Shown piece by piece: positions 16,863-25,159 of a stretch of DNA of 35,617 nucleotides. The position numbers and the translations under genes are program-made. Location: the NCBI GenBank assembly GCA_030038195.1, contig JASHPJ010000090.1:1-35617 (forward strand), given 5' to 3'. How positions within the stretch are numbered: position 1 is the first letter of the stretch; every line of letters starts with the position of its first letter. The notes under the pieces are model-generated. The model was not told the DNA's origin. It saw only the letters and a list, made by a program, of their open reading frames with translations, and did no database searches. This stretch comes from Acidobacteriaceae bacterium (GTDB taxonomy: Bacteria; Acidobacteriota; Terriglobia; Terriglobales; Acidobacteriaceae).

Positions 16863-18767
16863 TCAGGAGTGCCGGCGCACCCCCTCGATAAGCTGCTGGA
16901 AGCGCGGATCGGAGTGCAGCGCTGCGAAGGCCGGATCAGCCTGCACGTAGATCATCCAGCCCTCGTGAACCTGGAATGCGTGTTCAAGCTGGGCGAGCGC
17001 GCCGGCGGAGTCGCCGGCTGCGGCCAGGCAGCGCGCCGCATCCACTAGGCTGCCATAGTATTCCATGTCGCTGCCCCCGGCAAACTCGTGCAGCGCAGCG
17101 GCGTAGCCCTGGTTCCGGTATAAATCTTCGATCTTCTGTTCGTGCGCCGAGTCGGCAATGCCGCGCACGATCCATAGAAACTCCTCGCCGCCATGCGTTT
17201 TATCGCCCATGGCGGAGTAGATGTACCAAAGCTTGTAGTGAGCTGCCAGAAAGTTGGGGTTTTCGGCCAGCACCGCGCGTACCTGCTCCACGGCTTGTGG
17301 AAATCTGCCCTCGTACTCGTAGAGCCAGCCCAGGTTGGCGCGCAAGATCGGCGAGCGCGGATCGACGTCGAAGGCGGCCTGCATCTGCTGCTCTGCCTCG
17401 GGGAAGCGGCTGGTGGTCATGAGCAACTGTGCGTACCAGTGGTGCGCGTTCACATTATTCGGTTCGAGCGCGAGGGCTTTCCGGAATTCGGCCTCGGCCG
17501 CGGCGATATCCCACCGGTAATACCAGAGCGAAAATCCCAGCGCTGCATGCGCCTCAGATAGCGAGGGATCGAGCGAGAGCGCCTGCTCTGCCGCTGCCCA
17601 CGCAAGATTCTGCGCGTCGCGCGGGTTCATCCAACTGTACTGGCCCATCAGATTGTAGGCGTCAGCAAGCTGCGCGTACGCCGCGGCATACCGGGGATCG
17701 ATGGCTACCGCGTTGCTGAAGCTCTCGATCGCCTGGTCAAAACCGTGCTTGGTGCGCTGCGAAAAGAAGTAGAGTCCCTTCAGATACGCATCGTGCGCCT
17801 CGTATTTGTAGGGACGGTACTCGGTGTGCGCCAGCGGCGGCAGGTGCAGCGAGAGCGCGCGGCCCACGGAGTCGGCCACGCTCGATTCGAACTCAAACTG
17901 GTCGCTCAGATCGCCCTCGTACACGTTTGCCCACAGCCGCGACTGGTCTTGTGCACGGAGGAGCTGCGCCGCAACACGAATATTGGCTCCCTGCTGCTCG
18001 AGGCTTCCCTCAATCAGGTACTGCACGCTGAGCTCATGCGCAATCTGCTGCACCGGCTTGCTGGAGTTGGCGTAGATGCGCGCCGACGCCGGCGCAATCA
18101 CCCGCAGCTCGCCCGGTGCCAGGTTGCCGAGCCGGGCAATCAGCTCTTCCGTGATGCCGTTGCAGATGTAATCCCGCGAGGCGTCGCCGGTCATGTTGAC
18201 AAAAGGCAGGACGGCAATCGAGACGGGCCTGGCGTGGGCTGCGCGCCATCGCGCCAGAAAGAAAGCCACACCGGCCAGAGCCAGACACCCCAGCACGCCC
18301 CATGCGATTGCCCGGCGCAAGCGCGGCTTGACCGTGGCGGCGGATTGGGGCGCAGCCGGCGCCGCTGGCTGCCCGGCCGGACCCGGAGCAGGTGATGCGG
18401 CATAAGCCAGCTCCTCGGCGTCGGTGACCACCTCGATTTTGGCCATGAAACGGTAGCCACGCCCGCGCACCGTCTCGATGTACCGCGGCGACTGCGGGTC
18501 GTCGTCGAGAGCCTCGCGCAGCTTGCTCATGGCGGCGTTCAGGCCGTCTTCAAAGTCGACGAAGGTGTCGTTCGGCCACAGGTGCTCGTGGAGATCTTTG
18601 CGGCTGACCAGCTCGCCGCGGCGCTCGGCCAGCGCCAGTAAAAGGCTGCGCGGCTTCTCCTGCAGGCGGATCGGACGGCCGTTGCGGCTCAGGTCTCCGG
18701 AACGGAGGTCGAGCAGGAATGGCCCAAAGCGGTAGCCCGCTTTCACCGAGGTAGAGGTGGTTACCAT
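16863..18767 (-). CDS. CadC-like transmembrane transcriptional regulator with TPR domain
   Basis: A 634-residue protein. Residues about 10-110 form an OmpR-type winged helix (FGPFLLDLRSGDLSRNGRPI, then DLHEHLWPNDTFVDFEDGLN and IETVRGRGYRFMA). A Pro/Ala-rich linker leads to one membrane helix (AIAWGVLGCLALAGVAFFLA). The extracytoplasmic part begins VSIAVLPFVNMTGDASRDYI (FlgO-like/adenylate-cyclase-associated) and is followed by several TPR repeats, for example AYAQLADAYNLMGQYSW and AHAALGFSLWYY. Such one-component sensors bind DNA from the membrane; they are numerous in Acidobacteriota. The ATG at 18767 is chosen over a TTG six bases upstream; neither has a clear Shine-Dalgarno. The target genes are unknown. 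Confidence 0.87.
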   Translation of the reverse strand: MVTTSTSVKAGYRFGPFLLDLRSGDLSRNGRPIRLQEKPRSLLLALAERRGELVSRKDLHEHLWPNDTFVDFEDGLNAAMSKLREALDDDPQSPRYIETVRGRGYRFMAKIEVVTDAEELAYAASPAPGPAGQPAAPAAPQSAATVKPRLRRAIAWGVLGCLALAGVAFFLARWRAAHARPVSIAVLPFVNMTGDASRDYICNGITEELIARLGNLAPGELRVIAPASARIYANSSKPVQQIAHELSVQYLIEGSLEQQGANIRVAAQLLRAQDQSRLWANVYEGDLSDQFEFESSVADSVGRALSLHLPPLAHTEYRPYKYEAHDAYLKGLYFFSQRTKHGFDQAIESFSNAVAIDPRYAAAYAQLADAYNLMGQYSWMNPRDAQNLAWAAAEQALSLDPSLSEAHAALGFSLWYYRWDIAAAEAEFRKALALEPNNVNAHHWYAQLLMTTSRFPEAEQQMQAAFDVDPRSPILRANLGWLYEYEGRFPQAVEQVRAVLAENPNFLAAHYKLWYIYSAMGDKTHGGEEFLWIVRGIADSAHEQKIEDLYRNQGYAAALHEFAGGSDMEYYGSLVDAARCLAAAGDSAGALAQLEHAFQVHEGWMIYVQADPAFAALHSDPRFQQLIEGVRRHS

Positions 18768-19027
18768 AGCCAAGTAATTGTTGCCGGGACCCGTTCTCTG
18801 TGTCCGATCTGGGGGCGAAGGTAGAAATACGATAGCACAGACCCGCTCGCACGCATGCGCAAATTGGTAACTACCCCATGAAAATCAATCGATTAACGGT
18901 TCAGCCAGATTTCAGCCAGAAATAAGGTTCCGGCCATTGACCCTGGCCCGCGCCACTCGTACCTTCCAAGCAGCCGAGCGCGGAGTCCATACTCCGGTGC
19001 AGCTCTATCTCCGGGAGCGGTCCACCG

Positions 19028-19417
19028 ATGCAGCCTAATCTAGATAAAGATAAAGCTATTTGTTCCGGCTGGTTCCGGTTTTGCCGGTTGCATTATCCGG
19101 CGCTGGTTTTCGGCCTCTGCGCGTTTACATGCCTCGCACAACGAGCCGCGCTCGGCCAACCGCAGGTTGGATCGGCGGAGACCTGTTTCGACGAAGGACC
19201 GGACAAGCTGCCGCCGGGTCCTACTACGCCCATCCCGTCGCTCCGGGCGGAGATGCCGCTCCGCATCGCACAAATTCTGCAGGCGCAGCGCACCCGGCCA
19301 GCCAGTTCCCCGGCGGCAAAGCCTGCGGCGCGCCTGCTTCCACAGAACGCTCACACCAGAAGCGGCTGGACGCCGCGCAAGAAGCCGCCGGAAGGCACGC
19401 TCACCGCCGCGCGGTAA
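19028..19417 (+). CDS. Possible 129-residue secreted protein, doubtful
   Basis: The ORF has a weakly hydrophobic N-terminal segment (YPALVFGLCAFTCLAQRAAL) that could be a signal peptide. The rest is Pro/Ala/Arg-rich and low in complexity, with no recognisable domain. GGGAG lies about ten bases upstream of the ATG. Competing frames are also open here because of high GC, so this may not be a gene. Confidence 0.3.
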   Translation: MQPNLDKDKAICSGWFRFCRLHYPALVFGLCAFTCLAQRAALGQPQVGSAETCFDEGPDKLPPGPTTPIPSLRAEMPLRIAQILQAQRTRPASSPAAKPAARLLPQNAHTRSGWTPRKKPPEGTLTAAR

Positions 19418-19520
19418 GCTGTCGCTTGAAAAGCTGAGGCAGCGAGAGCCGCGCCGACCCGGCCACGGGGGCAATCGCAATCCTGTGCGCGGGCCGCATC
19501 AGAATTGCGTCAGGATCGCA

Positions 19521-20051
19521 TCAGGGCCGCTCGCCCAGCGGAGCCAGCCGGGAATTCCTCATGAGCCCTACGAGCTTTTCCAGTGACGCGCGCCACATGG
19601 CCATCTGCCAGAAGTACTCGGCCGCCGAGGCCAGCCCGGTGTGCTCCAGCTCCAGGGTGCTGCTGCCGAAGTTGCCGCGCAGCCGGATGTCCACAAAGCT
19701 CGACACCGGATTCACCGCGTTGCTCTTGCTCCACGAGAGCAGCATCTTACGCTGGTGGCATACCAGGTAGGAGCCGGTAATCGTCGTGCTCAGTTTTTCG
19801 CCGCAATAGAAATCCAGCCGGTAGTCGTTTCCGGTCCGCGACGCAATGGCATGAGAGCTTTCGTTATGGTTCGGCAGGCTGATCCAGGTTTCCAGGTACT
19901 CTGCTTCGGTGAGTGTCTGCGAAAGCCGCCTAACGTCCGCATGCACGCTGATGGAAATTCCGATCCGCCATTGCGAGGAGTGCTGCTTGGGGCTCTTGCG
20001 CGACTCCTTGTGCACGGACCTTGCCCGTGGCAATACGACATTGCCCGTCAT
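19521..20051 (-). CDS. SRPBCC / AHSA1-like domain protein
   Basis: A 176-residue protein. After a basic N-terminus, the segment ISVHADVRRLSQTLTEAEYL followed by ETWISLP is the beginning of a START/SRPBCC (Bet v1-like) domain of the activator-of-Hsp90-homologue type. LELEHTGLASAAEYFWQMAM and the C-terminal helix WRASLEKLVGLMRN complete it. Such proteins bind hydrophobic ligands or act in stress response; no specific role can be read here. The ATG at 20051 is preferred (GGAG nine bases upstream) over the longer frame to 20195, whose extra N-terminus is Cys/Pro-rich and atypical. It lies beside the tRNA that borders the island and is probably chromosomal. Confidence 0.68.
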   Translation of the reverse strand: MTGNVVLPRARSVHKESRKSPKQHSSQWRIGISISVHADVRRLSQTLTEAEYLETWISLPNHNESSHAIASRTGNDYRLDFYCGEKLSTTITGSYLVCHQRKMLLSWSKSNAVNPVSSFVDIRLRGNFGSSTLELEHTGLASAAEYFWQMAMWRASLEKLVGLMRNSRLAPLGERP

Positions 20052-20292
20052 GATCTTTGGCTCCGGTGGTTTGGTGGAAGGCAGATATTCGCCACAAGAA
20101 CGATACCACGCACATGGAGCAGTTGGACAGTGGCAACGTGCTGCAGACGTTTGCAGCCAGCCGACAGGCATGGAACTCAGCAGCCACTGCGCCACCCGAC
20201 AAGCATAAAGCCAGACCGCATGGCAGCCTGCGCCGCTGTACCTTCGTGGCAGCCGCGCGCCGCCAAGCCGAGGAACTACAATCAGACAGAGC

Positions 20293-20368
<76 letters not shown>

Positions 20369-20459
20369 AGGCATCAACATCTATACACATGATTACAGAG
20401 GGTTTATTACTATAGTTTGTCGGTTTAAACAGCGCTTCGCACCCCTCGATTTGGTGTAC

Positions 20460-20468
20460 TGATACAAT
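20460..20468 (+). promoter_or_regulatory. Extended -10 promoter candidate for the integrase
   Basis: TGATACAAT contains the extended TGn element and TACAAT (five of six to consensus). It lies about 40 bases before the integrase ATG. No good -35 is seen, which is compatible with an extended -10. A GGGGTAGG Shine-Dalgarno-like stretch precedes the ATG at 20508. Confidence 0.4.
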
Positions 20469-20507
20469 CTCGGTACAGTCCCAAATTCAGAACTCGGGGT
20501 AGGCTCG

Positions 20508-21713
20508 ATGGCCACGATTGTGAAAACCCCCGCCGGTACTTGGAAAGCCGTCATCCGGCTACAAGGCTGGCCCTGTGAAGCGAAGACATTCCGCCTAAAA
20601 AAAGATGCCGTCGATTGGGCACGGAACACAGAGGACGAAATGGTTCAGGGCGTGTATATAAAGCGCGCGTCCTCGACCCGTTTGACCGTGGGAGAAGCGA
20701 TTGATCGCTACCTGACGGAAGTAACGAAGAAGAAGGCTGAGTCTACTCAGGGACCCGAGGAGAGGCGTGCGGCCATCGTCAAAAAGGCACTTGGGAAATA
20801 CTCGATGGCCGCAGTGACGCCCGACGTCGTGACCAAATTCAGAGAGGATCGGCTTGCCGGAAACGATCGCAAGGATTCTGCAGGGAACCCGATTCCAAGG
20901 GCAAATGACACGGTTCGCTTGGAAATGGCGTTTTTGGGGCATCTCTTTGAGGTCGCAAAGGAAGAGTGGAAGGTCGGACTCCCTTACAACCCCGTGAATA
21001 GCGTCAAAAGGCCAAAACCGAAAAAGAGGACTCGAAGGCTGTCCGAAGAGGAGGAGAAGAAACTGTTCGAAGCTCTGGACGCCTATTCGAATCCCATGCT
21101 CGGTTGGATTGTTCGCATTGCTATCGAGACGGCGATGCGGGAGTCAGAAATCCTAAAGCTTAGGAAGCATCAAGTTGACCTCGAAAAAAGAACAATTACT
21201 CTGCCGGAAACCAAACCAGGCGAGCCTCGCACGGTTCCGCTGAATCAAACGGTTACTGATGCATTCCGCAAGGCCGTCAATAATCCAGTGTGTCCATCTA
21301 CGACTGATTTGGTTTTTCCCGGAGAGCCGGGACGGGACGGGAAGATCCGGCCTTACCAATTCTTGTCTTGCTGGCGCAAATTGAAGCTGAGTGCGGGTGT
21401 GTCAGACTACAGGTTTCATGACAACAGGCATGAAGCGATCAGCCGCTTGGTTGAGGCGGGTTTTTCCGATCAGGCAATCGCTGCCATTACTGGCCATAAA
21501 GACCTGAAAACGCTAGCCCGGTATCGTCACGTGCGGAGTCAGAAGCTCGTGAAAATGCTGGACAAAGCGGGCTCCGTCGCGAAGATGCCTGACCGCAGGG
21601 AAAACGGGAGTGGAAAGCAGCGCAGAGATCTTCCCCGTACGCGCCGACCACGCTTGGCGAAGTCGCGATCCATAGCGCGGAGAAGATTGAGACGGTTGAA
21701 CAGGGTGCCTTAG
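20508..21713 (+). CDS. Tyrosine recombinase / island integrase (tRNA-proximal)
   Basis: A 401-residue phage-type integrase that catalyses site-specific integration and excision. It has an N-terminal arm-binding region, a core-binding SAM-like domain (about residues 58-160) and a C-terminal catalytic domain. Catalytic residues are visible: R211 (AMRESEIL), H304 and R307 (FHDNRHEAIS), H330 (ITGHKD) and the nucleophile Y339 (LARYRH). After residue 360 there is an unusually basic tail (RRDLPRTRRPRLAKSRSIAR) beyond the normal family end, perhaps an altered C-terminus. Its position directly after the tRNA suggests it integrates at the tRNA 3' end. No second copy of the tRNA tail was noticed in the window, so the other attachment site should lie to the right. 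Confidence 0.92.
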   Translation: MATIVKTPAGTWKAVIRLQGWPCEAKTFRLKKDAVDWARNTEDEMVQGVYIKRASSTRLTVGEAIDRYLTEVTKKKAESTQGPEERRAAIVKKALGKYSMAAVTPDVVTKFREDRLAGNDRKDSAGNPIPRANDTVRLEMAFLGHLFEVAKEEWKVGLPYNPVNSVKRPKPKKRTRRLSEEEEKKLFEALDAYSNPMLGWIVRIAIETAMRESEILKLRKHQVDLEKRTITLPETKPGEPRTVPLNQTVTDAFRKAVNNPVCPSTTDLVFPGEPGRDGKIRPYQFLSCWRKLKLSAGVSDYRFHDNRHEAISRLVEAGFSDQAIAAITGHKDLKTLARYRHVRSQKLVKMLDKAGSVAKMPDRRENGSGKQRRDLPRTRRPRLAKSRSIARRRLRRLNRVP

Positions 21714-22040
21714 CGCTGGCTTTATTGGTTCGGCGAATGGCTTGCGACCAGGAAAATATCTTCGATTAACACTGCTCCGAAAACTGGATGCCGCAAAGTG
21801 GCTGCTGGATACAATCCAATGCCAGCAGCTGCTACACGATTAAGCCCCACCCCTGCTCAGGTCTGTAGCCGCGGCTGACCGGTTGACGACACAATAAAAG
21901 TCCACCAGCGAATGTTTACCAAAACGTTACTCACGAGTAGGCAATTCTCCCGGAACAACCGTCATGCTGGTGGTGTCTAAGCTAATAAGCCCAGACGACC
22001 ACGCATGCCCAGCGTCAAGAGAAAGGGTGCCGGTGACGAA
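21714..22040. other. Non-coding stretch after the integrase
   Basis: No convincing gene. A 26-codon frame from 21964 ends in VPVTK at a TGA that overlaps the ATG at 22041. The same VTK-stop/ATG overlap (GGTGACGAAATGAA) recurs at 22681-22694, so this may be the tail of a lost upstream copy of the same gene family. Confidence 0.35.
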
Positions 22041-22692
22041 ATGAAAATTCAGTGGCGGCGGGGATTGGTGCTTGCCGGAATTCATTTGGCAATTTGCGTG
22101 CCGTTGATTGTGTGGGAGGAAGCGAGCACTTGGGACTGGGTACGCTCGCAGGAGAATCTGCCGCCTCTCGAATTGGCGCGCCCGGTTCCGCCGCCTCCTC
22201 CTCCTGACGCAGTCAAACCAGCCGATGAGGGCGAGACGGTTTCGTTCAGCCCGTGTGGCCTGTGGCGTCACATTCCATGGCAGGAGCGAATCATTGGTCT
22301 TAGGTGAGCTCCCCGCTGCGGCCTTTTCGCAATGGGGGGAACCGTGTCCACCTATCTGGTCGCTTGCGGGATTCGTCGGCGTGCGTTGGCCGAACCCCGA
22401 TAGTCGGCGCAAGGAGGTAGAGTCCTCAATCGGTCTGTGCGGCCTGATCGCATTGCAGTGGGTTTTGGTCGGTGGATTCCCGTTGATTCATCCGCAGAGA
22501 TGGTTTTGGGAACCTGGCGCGCTCATTACCATTTGCACCTGCACGGGGATTCTAGCGTTGTTTGCGCCGCTTATATGGCTGTTCTGGCTCGTTCTGCTTG
22601 TGTGGAGGCTGCTCCGAGGCGGCTATCGTGGGGCGCTTTGCGGCTGGCGTCTCTTTCACCACTCTGCCGTCGAAGGCTCGGTGACGAAATGA
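22041..22692 (+). pseudogene. Frameshifted small membrane protein (acidobacterial-type family)
   Basis: The first part reads MKIQWRRGLVLAGIHLAICV, a hydrophobic segment, then a Pro-rich spacer and ETVSFSPCGLWRHIPWQERI. It stops at a TGA at 22305-22307. The sequence continues sensibly one frame over: LGELPAAAFSQWGEPCPPIW, then VRWPNPDS, ALQWVLVGGFPLIHPQRWFW and two more membrane segments to VEGSVTK at 22692. I recall intact relatives in Acidobacteriota in which the same blocks are in one frame. A single-base change near 22295-22305 therefore broke the gene or is a sequence error. Its end overlaps another ATG (22690) starting MKWDGATRH, which stops after 15 codons. This looks like a remnant of a tandem paralogue. 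Confidence 0.65.
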
Positions 22693-22813
22693 AGTGGGAT
22701 GGTGCGACTCGGCATCGGCCAGCCCCTTCGGCGTGAATGAATCTGCCCGCACGCTAACCGGCCCGCGTTCGATCGGCGACTCACGCTACACTTTTACCGT
22801 GCACCACGAGACT

Positions 22814-23119
22814 TCATTGATTGCGGCGTTTGTGAAGCGCAACACCGGAGATTCCATAGAACTCCGCCTTTTCTAGCAACCCGTCCAAGAAGCTATCGAG
22901 CGTCCAGTCTTCGTCGCGCCCAAACTTGCGGATTCGTCCGTAGACTTGGTGCTGCAATTCGTTGAATCCCATCAAATGCGAAAGACTGTCGAGCTGTGTA
23001 TCCACAGGGTAGTAGCCACGTGCCGAGACAGTAAGGTTTGCACCAAGGGCGACCATCCATTGCAATTCTTGATCCAGCCGTCGTCCTTGAAGCACGTCCA
23101 TCACATCGTGTTTCGTCAT
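22814..23119 (-). CDS. Conserved 101-residue protein, unknown function
   Basis: A small soluble protein: MTKHDVMDVLQGRRLDQELQ, then WMVALGANLTVSARGYYP, FNELQHQVYGRIRKFGRD, and an acidic C-terminal helix (DWTLDSFLDGLLEKAEFYGI). I recall close relatives annotated only as hypothetical in Acidobacteriota. The ATG at 23119 is chosen because GAGG lies about eight bases upstream; a longer frame to 23161 exists. It reads as an intact gene, unlike its neighbours on both sides. The role is unknown. Confidence 0.72.
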   Translation of the reverse strand: MTKHDVMDVLQGRRLDQELQWMVALGANLTVSARGYYPVDTQLDSLSHLMGFNELQHQVYGRIRKFGRDEDWTLDSFLDGLLEKAEFYGISGVALHKRRNQ

Positions 23120-23261
23120 TTCCAAGCCTCTTTTGCAATATAGGATTTTCGCCTTGGGCATGTAGTCGGTCTCGCTGACCTACTTCAACTTCCCCAGCGC
23201 CAAACTGCGATCAACCATCTCCCATTTGGGCAAACTCAGGCGATCAAGAAATGTGGGAAGG

Positions 23262-23690
23262 CTATTCGAGCGGCTCACCGTTCCCTGCATCCGCCCACTG
23301 TGCGCCACATGCCTCGCAATGCTAGGTCGCCTCCCGCGGTGGCACTGGAATCGCCAGGAGGTAGAGCGCCACAAGTGACCGCCCGCGCTCTGTCCCGCCG
23401 CCCAATGTGATCTCAGCAGATCCGCACTTTGGGCAAGTCGGTTGTACATAGACTTCTTCCTCGCCATACGTGATCGTCTGCGGAGCCCCTTCCTCCAGAA
23501 TCTCCCGTGCAGCCGCTTCATCGCGCTTGTCGACTTGCAATCGCAGACCGCCCACCAGATTGGAGTAGAACCAATTCATCCGGACGAGATTTTCATCCGC
23601 AACCCAGGCTGGAATAGCCGCCGATTCCAGCAGCGAGCGTCCCACGTATGCCTCAGCCAGATCGCGATAACGCTGCCTTCTAACCGACAC
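23262..23690 (-). pseudogene. DUF2007-like putative signal-transducing protein with internal amber stop
   Basis: The reverse strand reads RYRDLAEAYVGRSLLESAAI, WVADENLVRMNWFYSNLVGG and LRLQVDKRDEAAAREIL, the DUF2007 core. Then comes CPKCGSAEITLGGG and PPREAT before a TAG at 23322-23324. In the same frame past the stop the sequence reads HCEACGAQW, which is the expected second half of the zinc ribbon, and a natural stop follows at 23262-23264. A TGG-to-TAG change would explain it. The 5' end is also suspect: no ATG is available, only GTG at 23690 or TTG at 23747, both without a ribosome site. The gene is therefore probably decayed at both ends. Confidence 0.7.
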
Positions 23691-23785
23691 AAAGAAAACA
23701 AAGACCTTAGTTTCTTGGTGTCCACGATGGTGTCCACCCTGACCCAATTCTGCTAGGCTATGAAGCCTCAGAGGAGGATCAATGG

Positions 23786-25054
23786 ATGCCTGCTCAGAAG
23801 CCCCTCGGCACTCTTCTCAACGCGCCCGAATACGCCGAGCGCGTCAACCTCATCAAGAAGATCAAAACCTCTGACGGATGGCGTTTCGCTCCTGTAGTAC
23901 CCGAAGCGAACGGCAGACTCAAGGACCGCGTGCGCGTCAACGGCCAGATTGAGACGCACCCGGAAGGCGCGTACTACATCGAGTGGCGCATCGGCGGTCG
24001 CAGCGGTCGCCGCTATCGCACCGCCGTCGCCAAAGACGAAGCCATCGATGCCGCACGCCGCAAGGCGCTTGAGCTGTGCGCGATCCGCGATGGCCTCATC
24101 GCCGCGCCGGAGCCACCGCCTGCGGCTTCGGCCAAGACACCTATCGGCGACGCTATCGACGACTATCTGAAGTACATCAAGATGCAGCGTAAGAAGCGGA
24201 CCTGGCTCACCTATCGCTACACGCTCGATGTTCTCCTGCGCGCTTCGTACATGAAAAAGTACGCCGAGGATGCAACGCGGCAGGACGCTATCGACTTTAT
24301 GACACATTGCTATGAGCAGGGGTTGGGAGCGCGCACCGTCTACGACAAGCTGGTGACGGTGCTCCAGCTCTTCAAACGGCATGGCCGCGAAAAGCTGCTC
24401 GAAAAGGGCGACTGGCCCAGCTTCGTCGATACCATCCGGCCTATCTATGAGCAGGAAGAGATCACCGCTATGTTCAAGGTTGCGACCGAAGATGAAGCTG
24501 ACATGCTCAAGTTCATCCTCGGCTCCGGCTTCCGCGACCAGGAGATTCGTTACGTCGAATACCTTGATCTCGACTCCAACCACGATCTGGTGCGCGTCAC
24601 GGCGAAGAAGGAATGGGACTTCACGCCGAAGAACTGGGAGGAGCGCGCTGTGCCGTTACCCCATGCTCTGATGGAACGGTTGAAAAAGAGGAAAGAGCGC
24701 AAGAAAGCCCGGCCTCACGATCTCATCTTTGGCAACACCAGAGGCAAACCCGATAGTGAGATGGACATGGTGGTGAAGCGCGTCGCCGAACGCGCCGAAC
24801 TCAACTGCGGGCGCTGTGTGACCGAGCACGGCAACAAGTGTGCCGAAGGGCCATTCTGCATGAACTTTTTCCTGCACAAGTTCCGCCACACCTACGCGAC
24901 CAACCATCTGCGTGACGGGGTAGACATCCGCACCGTGCAGGCATGGCTCGGCCACCGAGATATCAAATCCACGATGGTCTATCTCAAAGGCATTCGATCG
25001 AAGGACGCCGCGCACAAGGTGAACAGCGGTGAACTGGCGACGCTAGTAGCCTAG
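23786..25054 (+). CDS. Second tyrosine recombinase, with four-cysteine cluster
   Basis: A 422-residue integrase-family protein. It has an N-terminal arm-type domain (YYIEWRIGGRSGRRYRTAVA), a core-binding domain (about 120-210) and a catalytic domain with R250 (GSGFRDQEI), H364 and R367 (HKFRHTYATNHL), H390 (LGHRDI) and Y399. Between the catalytic R250 and H364 there is CGRC-x7-C-x5-C (C341, C344, C352, C358), a probable zinc-binding insertion just before the active-site helix. GAGGAGG eight bases before the ATG at 23786 fixes the start. It faces away from the broken DUF2007 gene and is followed by a terminator-like hairpin. Its partner site is not identifiable. Confidence 0.9.
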   Translation: MPAQKPLGTLLNAPEYAERVNLIKKIKTSDGWRFAPVVPEANGRLKDRVRVNGQIETHPEGAYYIEWRIGGRSGRRYRTAVAKDEAIDAARRKALELCAIRDGLIAAPEPPPAASAKTPIGDAIDDYLKYIKMQRKKRTWLTYRYTLDVLLRASYMKKYAEDATRQDAIDFMTHCYEQGLGARTVYDKLVTVLQLFKRHGREKLLEKGDWPSFVDTIRPIYEQEEITAMFKVATEDEADMLKFILGSGFRDQEIRYVEYLDLDSNHDLVRVTAKKEWDFTPKNWEERAVPLPHALMERLKKRKERKKARPHDLIFGNTRGKPDSEMDMVVKRVAERAELNCGRCVTEHGNKCAEGPFCMNFFLHKFRHTYATNHLRDGVDIRTVQAWLGHRDIKSTMVYLKGIRSKDAAHKVNSGELATLVA

Positions 25055-25070
25055 TTTCGTTCACCAGGAG

Positions 25071-25096
25071 AAAAGCCACTTTAGCCGGTGACTTTT
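25071..25096 (+). terminator. Terminator-like hairpin after second recombinase
   Basis: AAAAGCCAC and GTGACTTTT form a nine-base stem with one mismatch around an eight-base loop, followed by T residues. It starts about 16 bases after the recombinase stop. The A/T-rich base means it could serve the opposite strand too. Confidence 0.5.
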
Positions 25097-25159
25097 TGTG
25101 TTTCCAGTGGGGCGGGCAAGCAGAGGCGCTGGATGAGTGCATTGTTTTGAACACACCGT

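Noticed and set aside
19028-19417. A confident secreted-protein gene
   Set aside because: Kept only as a low-confidence feature, because overlapping frames are equally open and the sequence is low in complexity.
23768-24583. 271-codon minus-strand frame opposite the second recombinase
   Set aside because: Shadow of the recombinase, which has the full catalytic set and a strong ribosome site.
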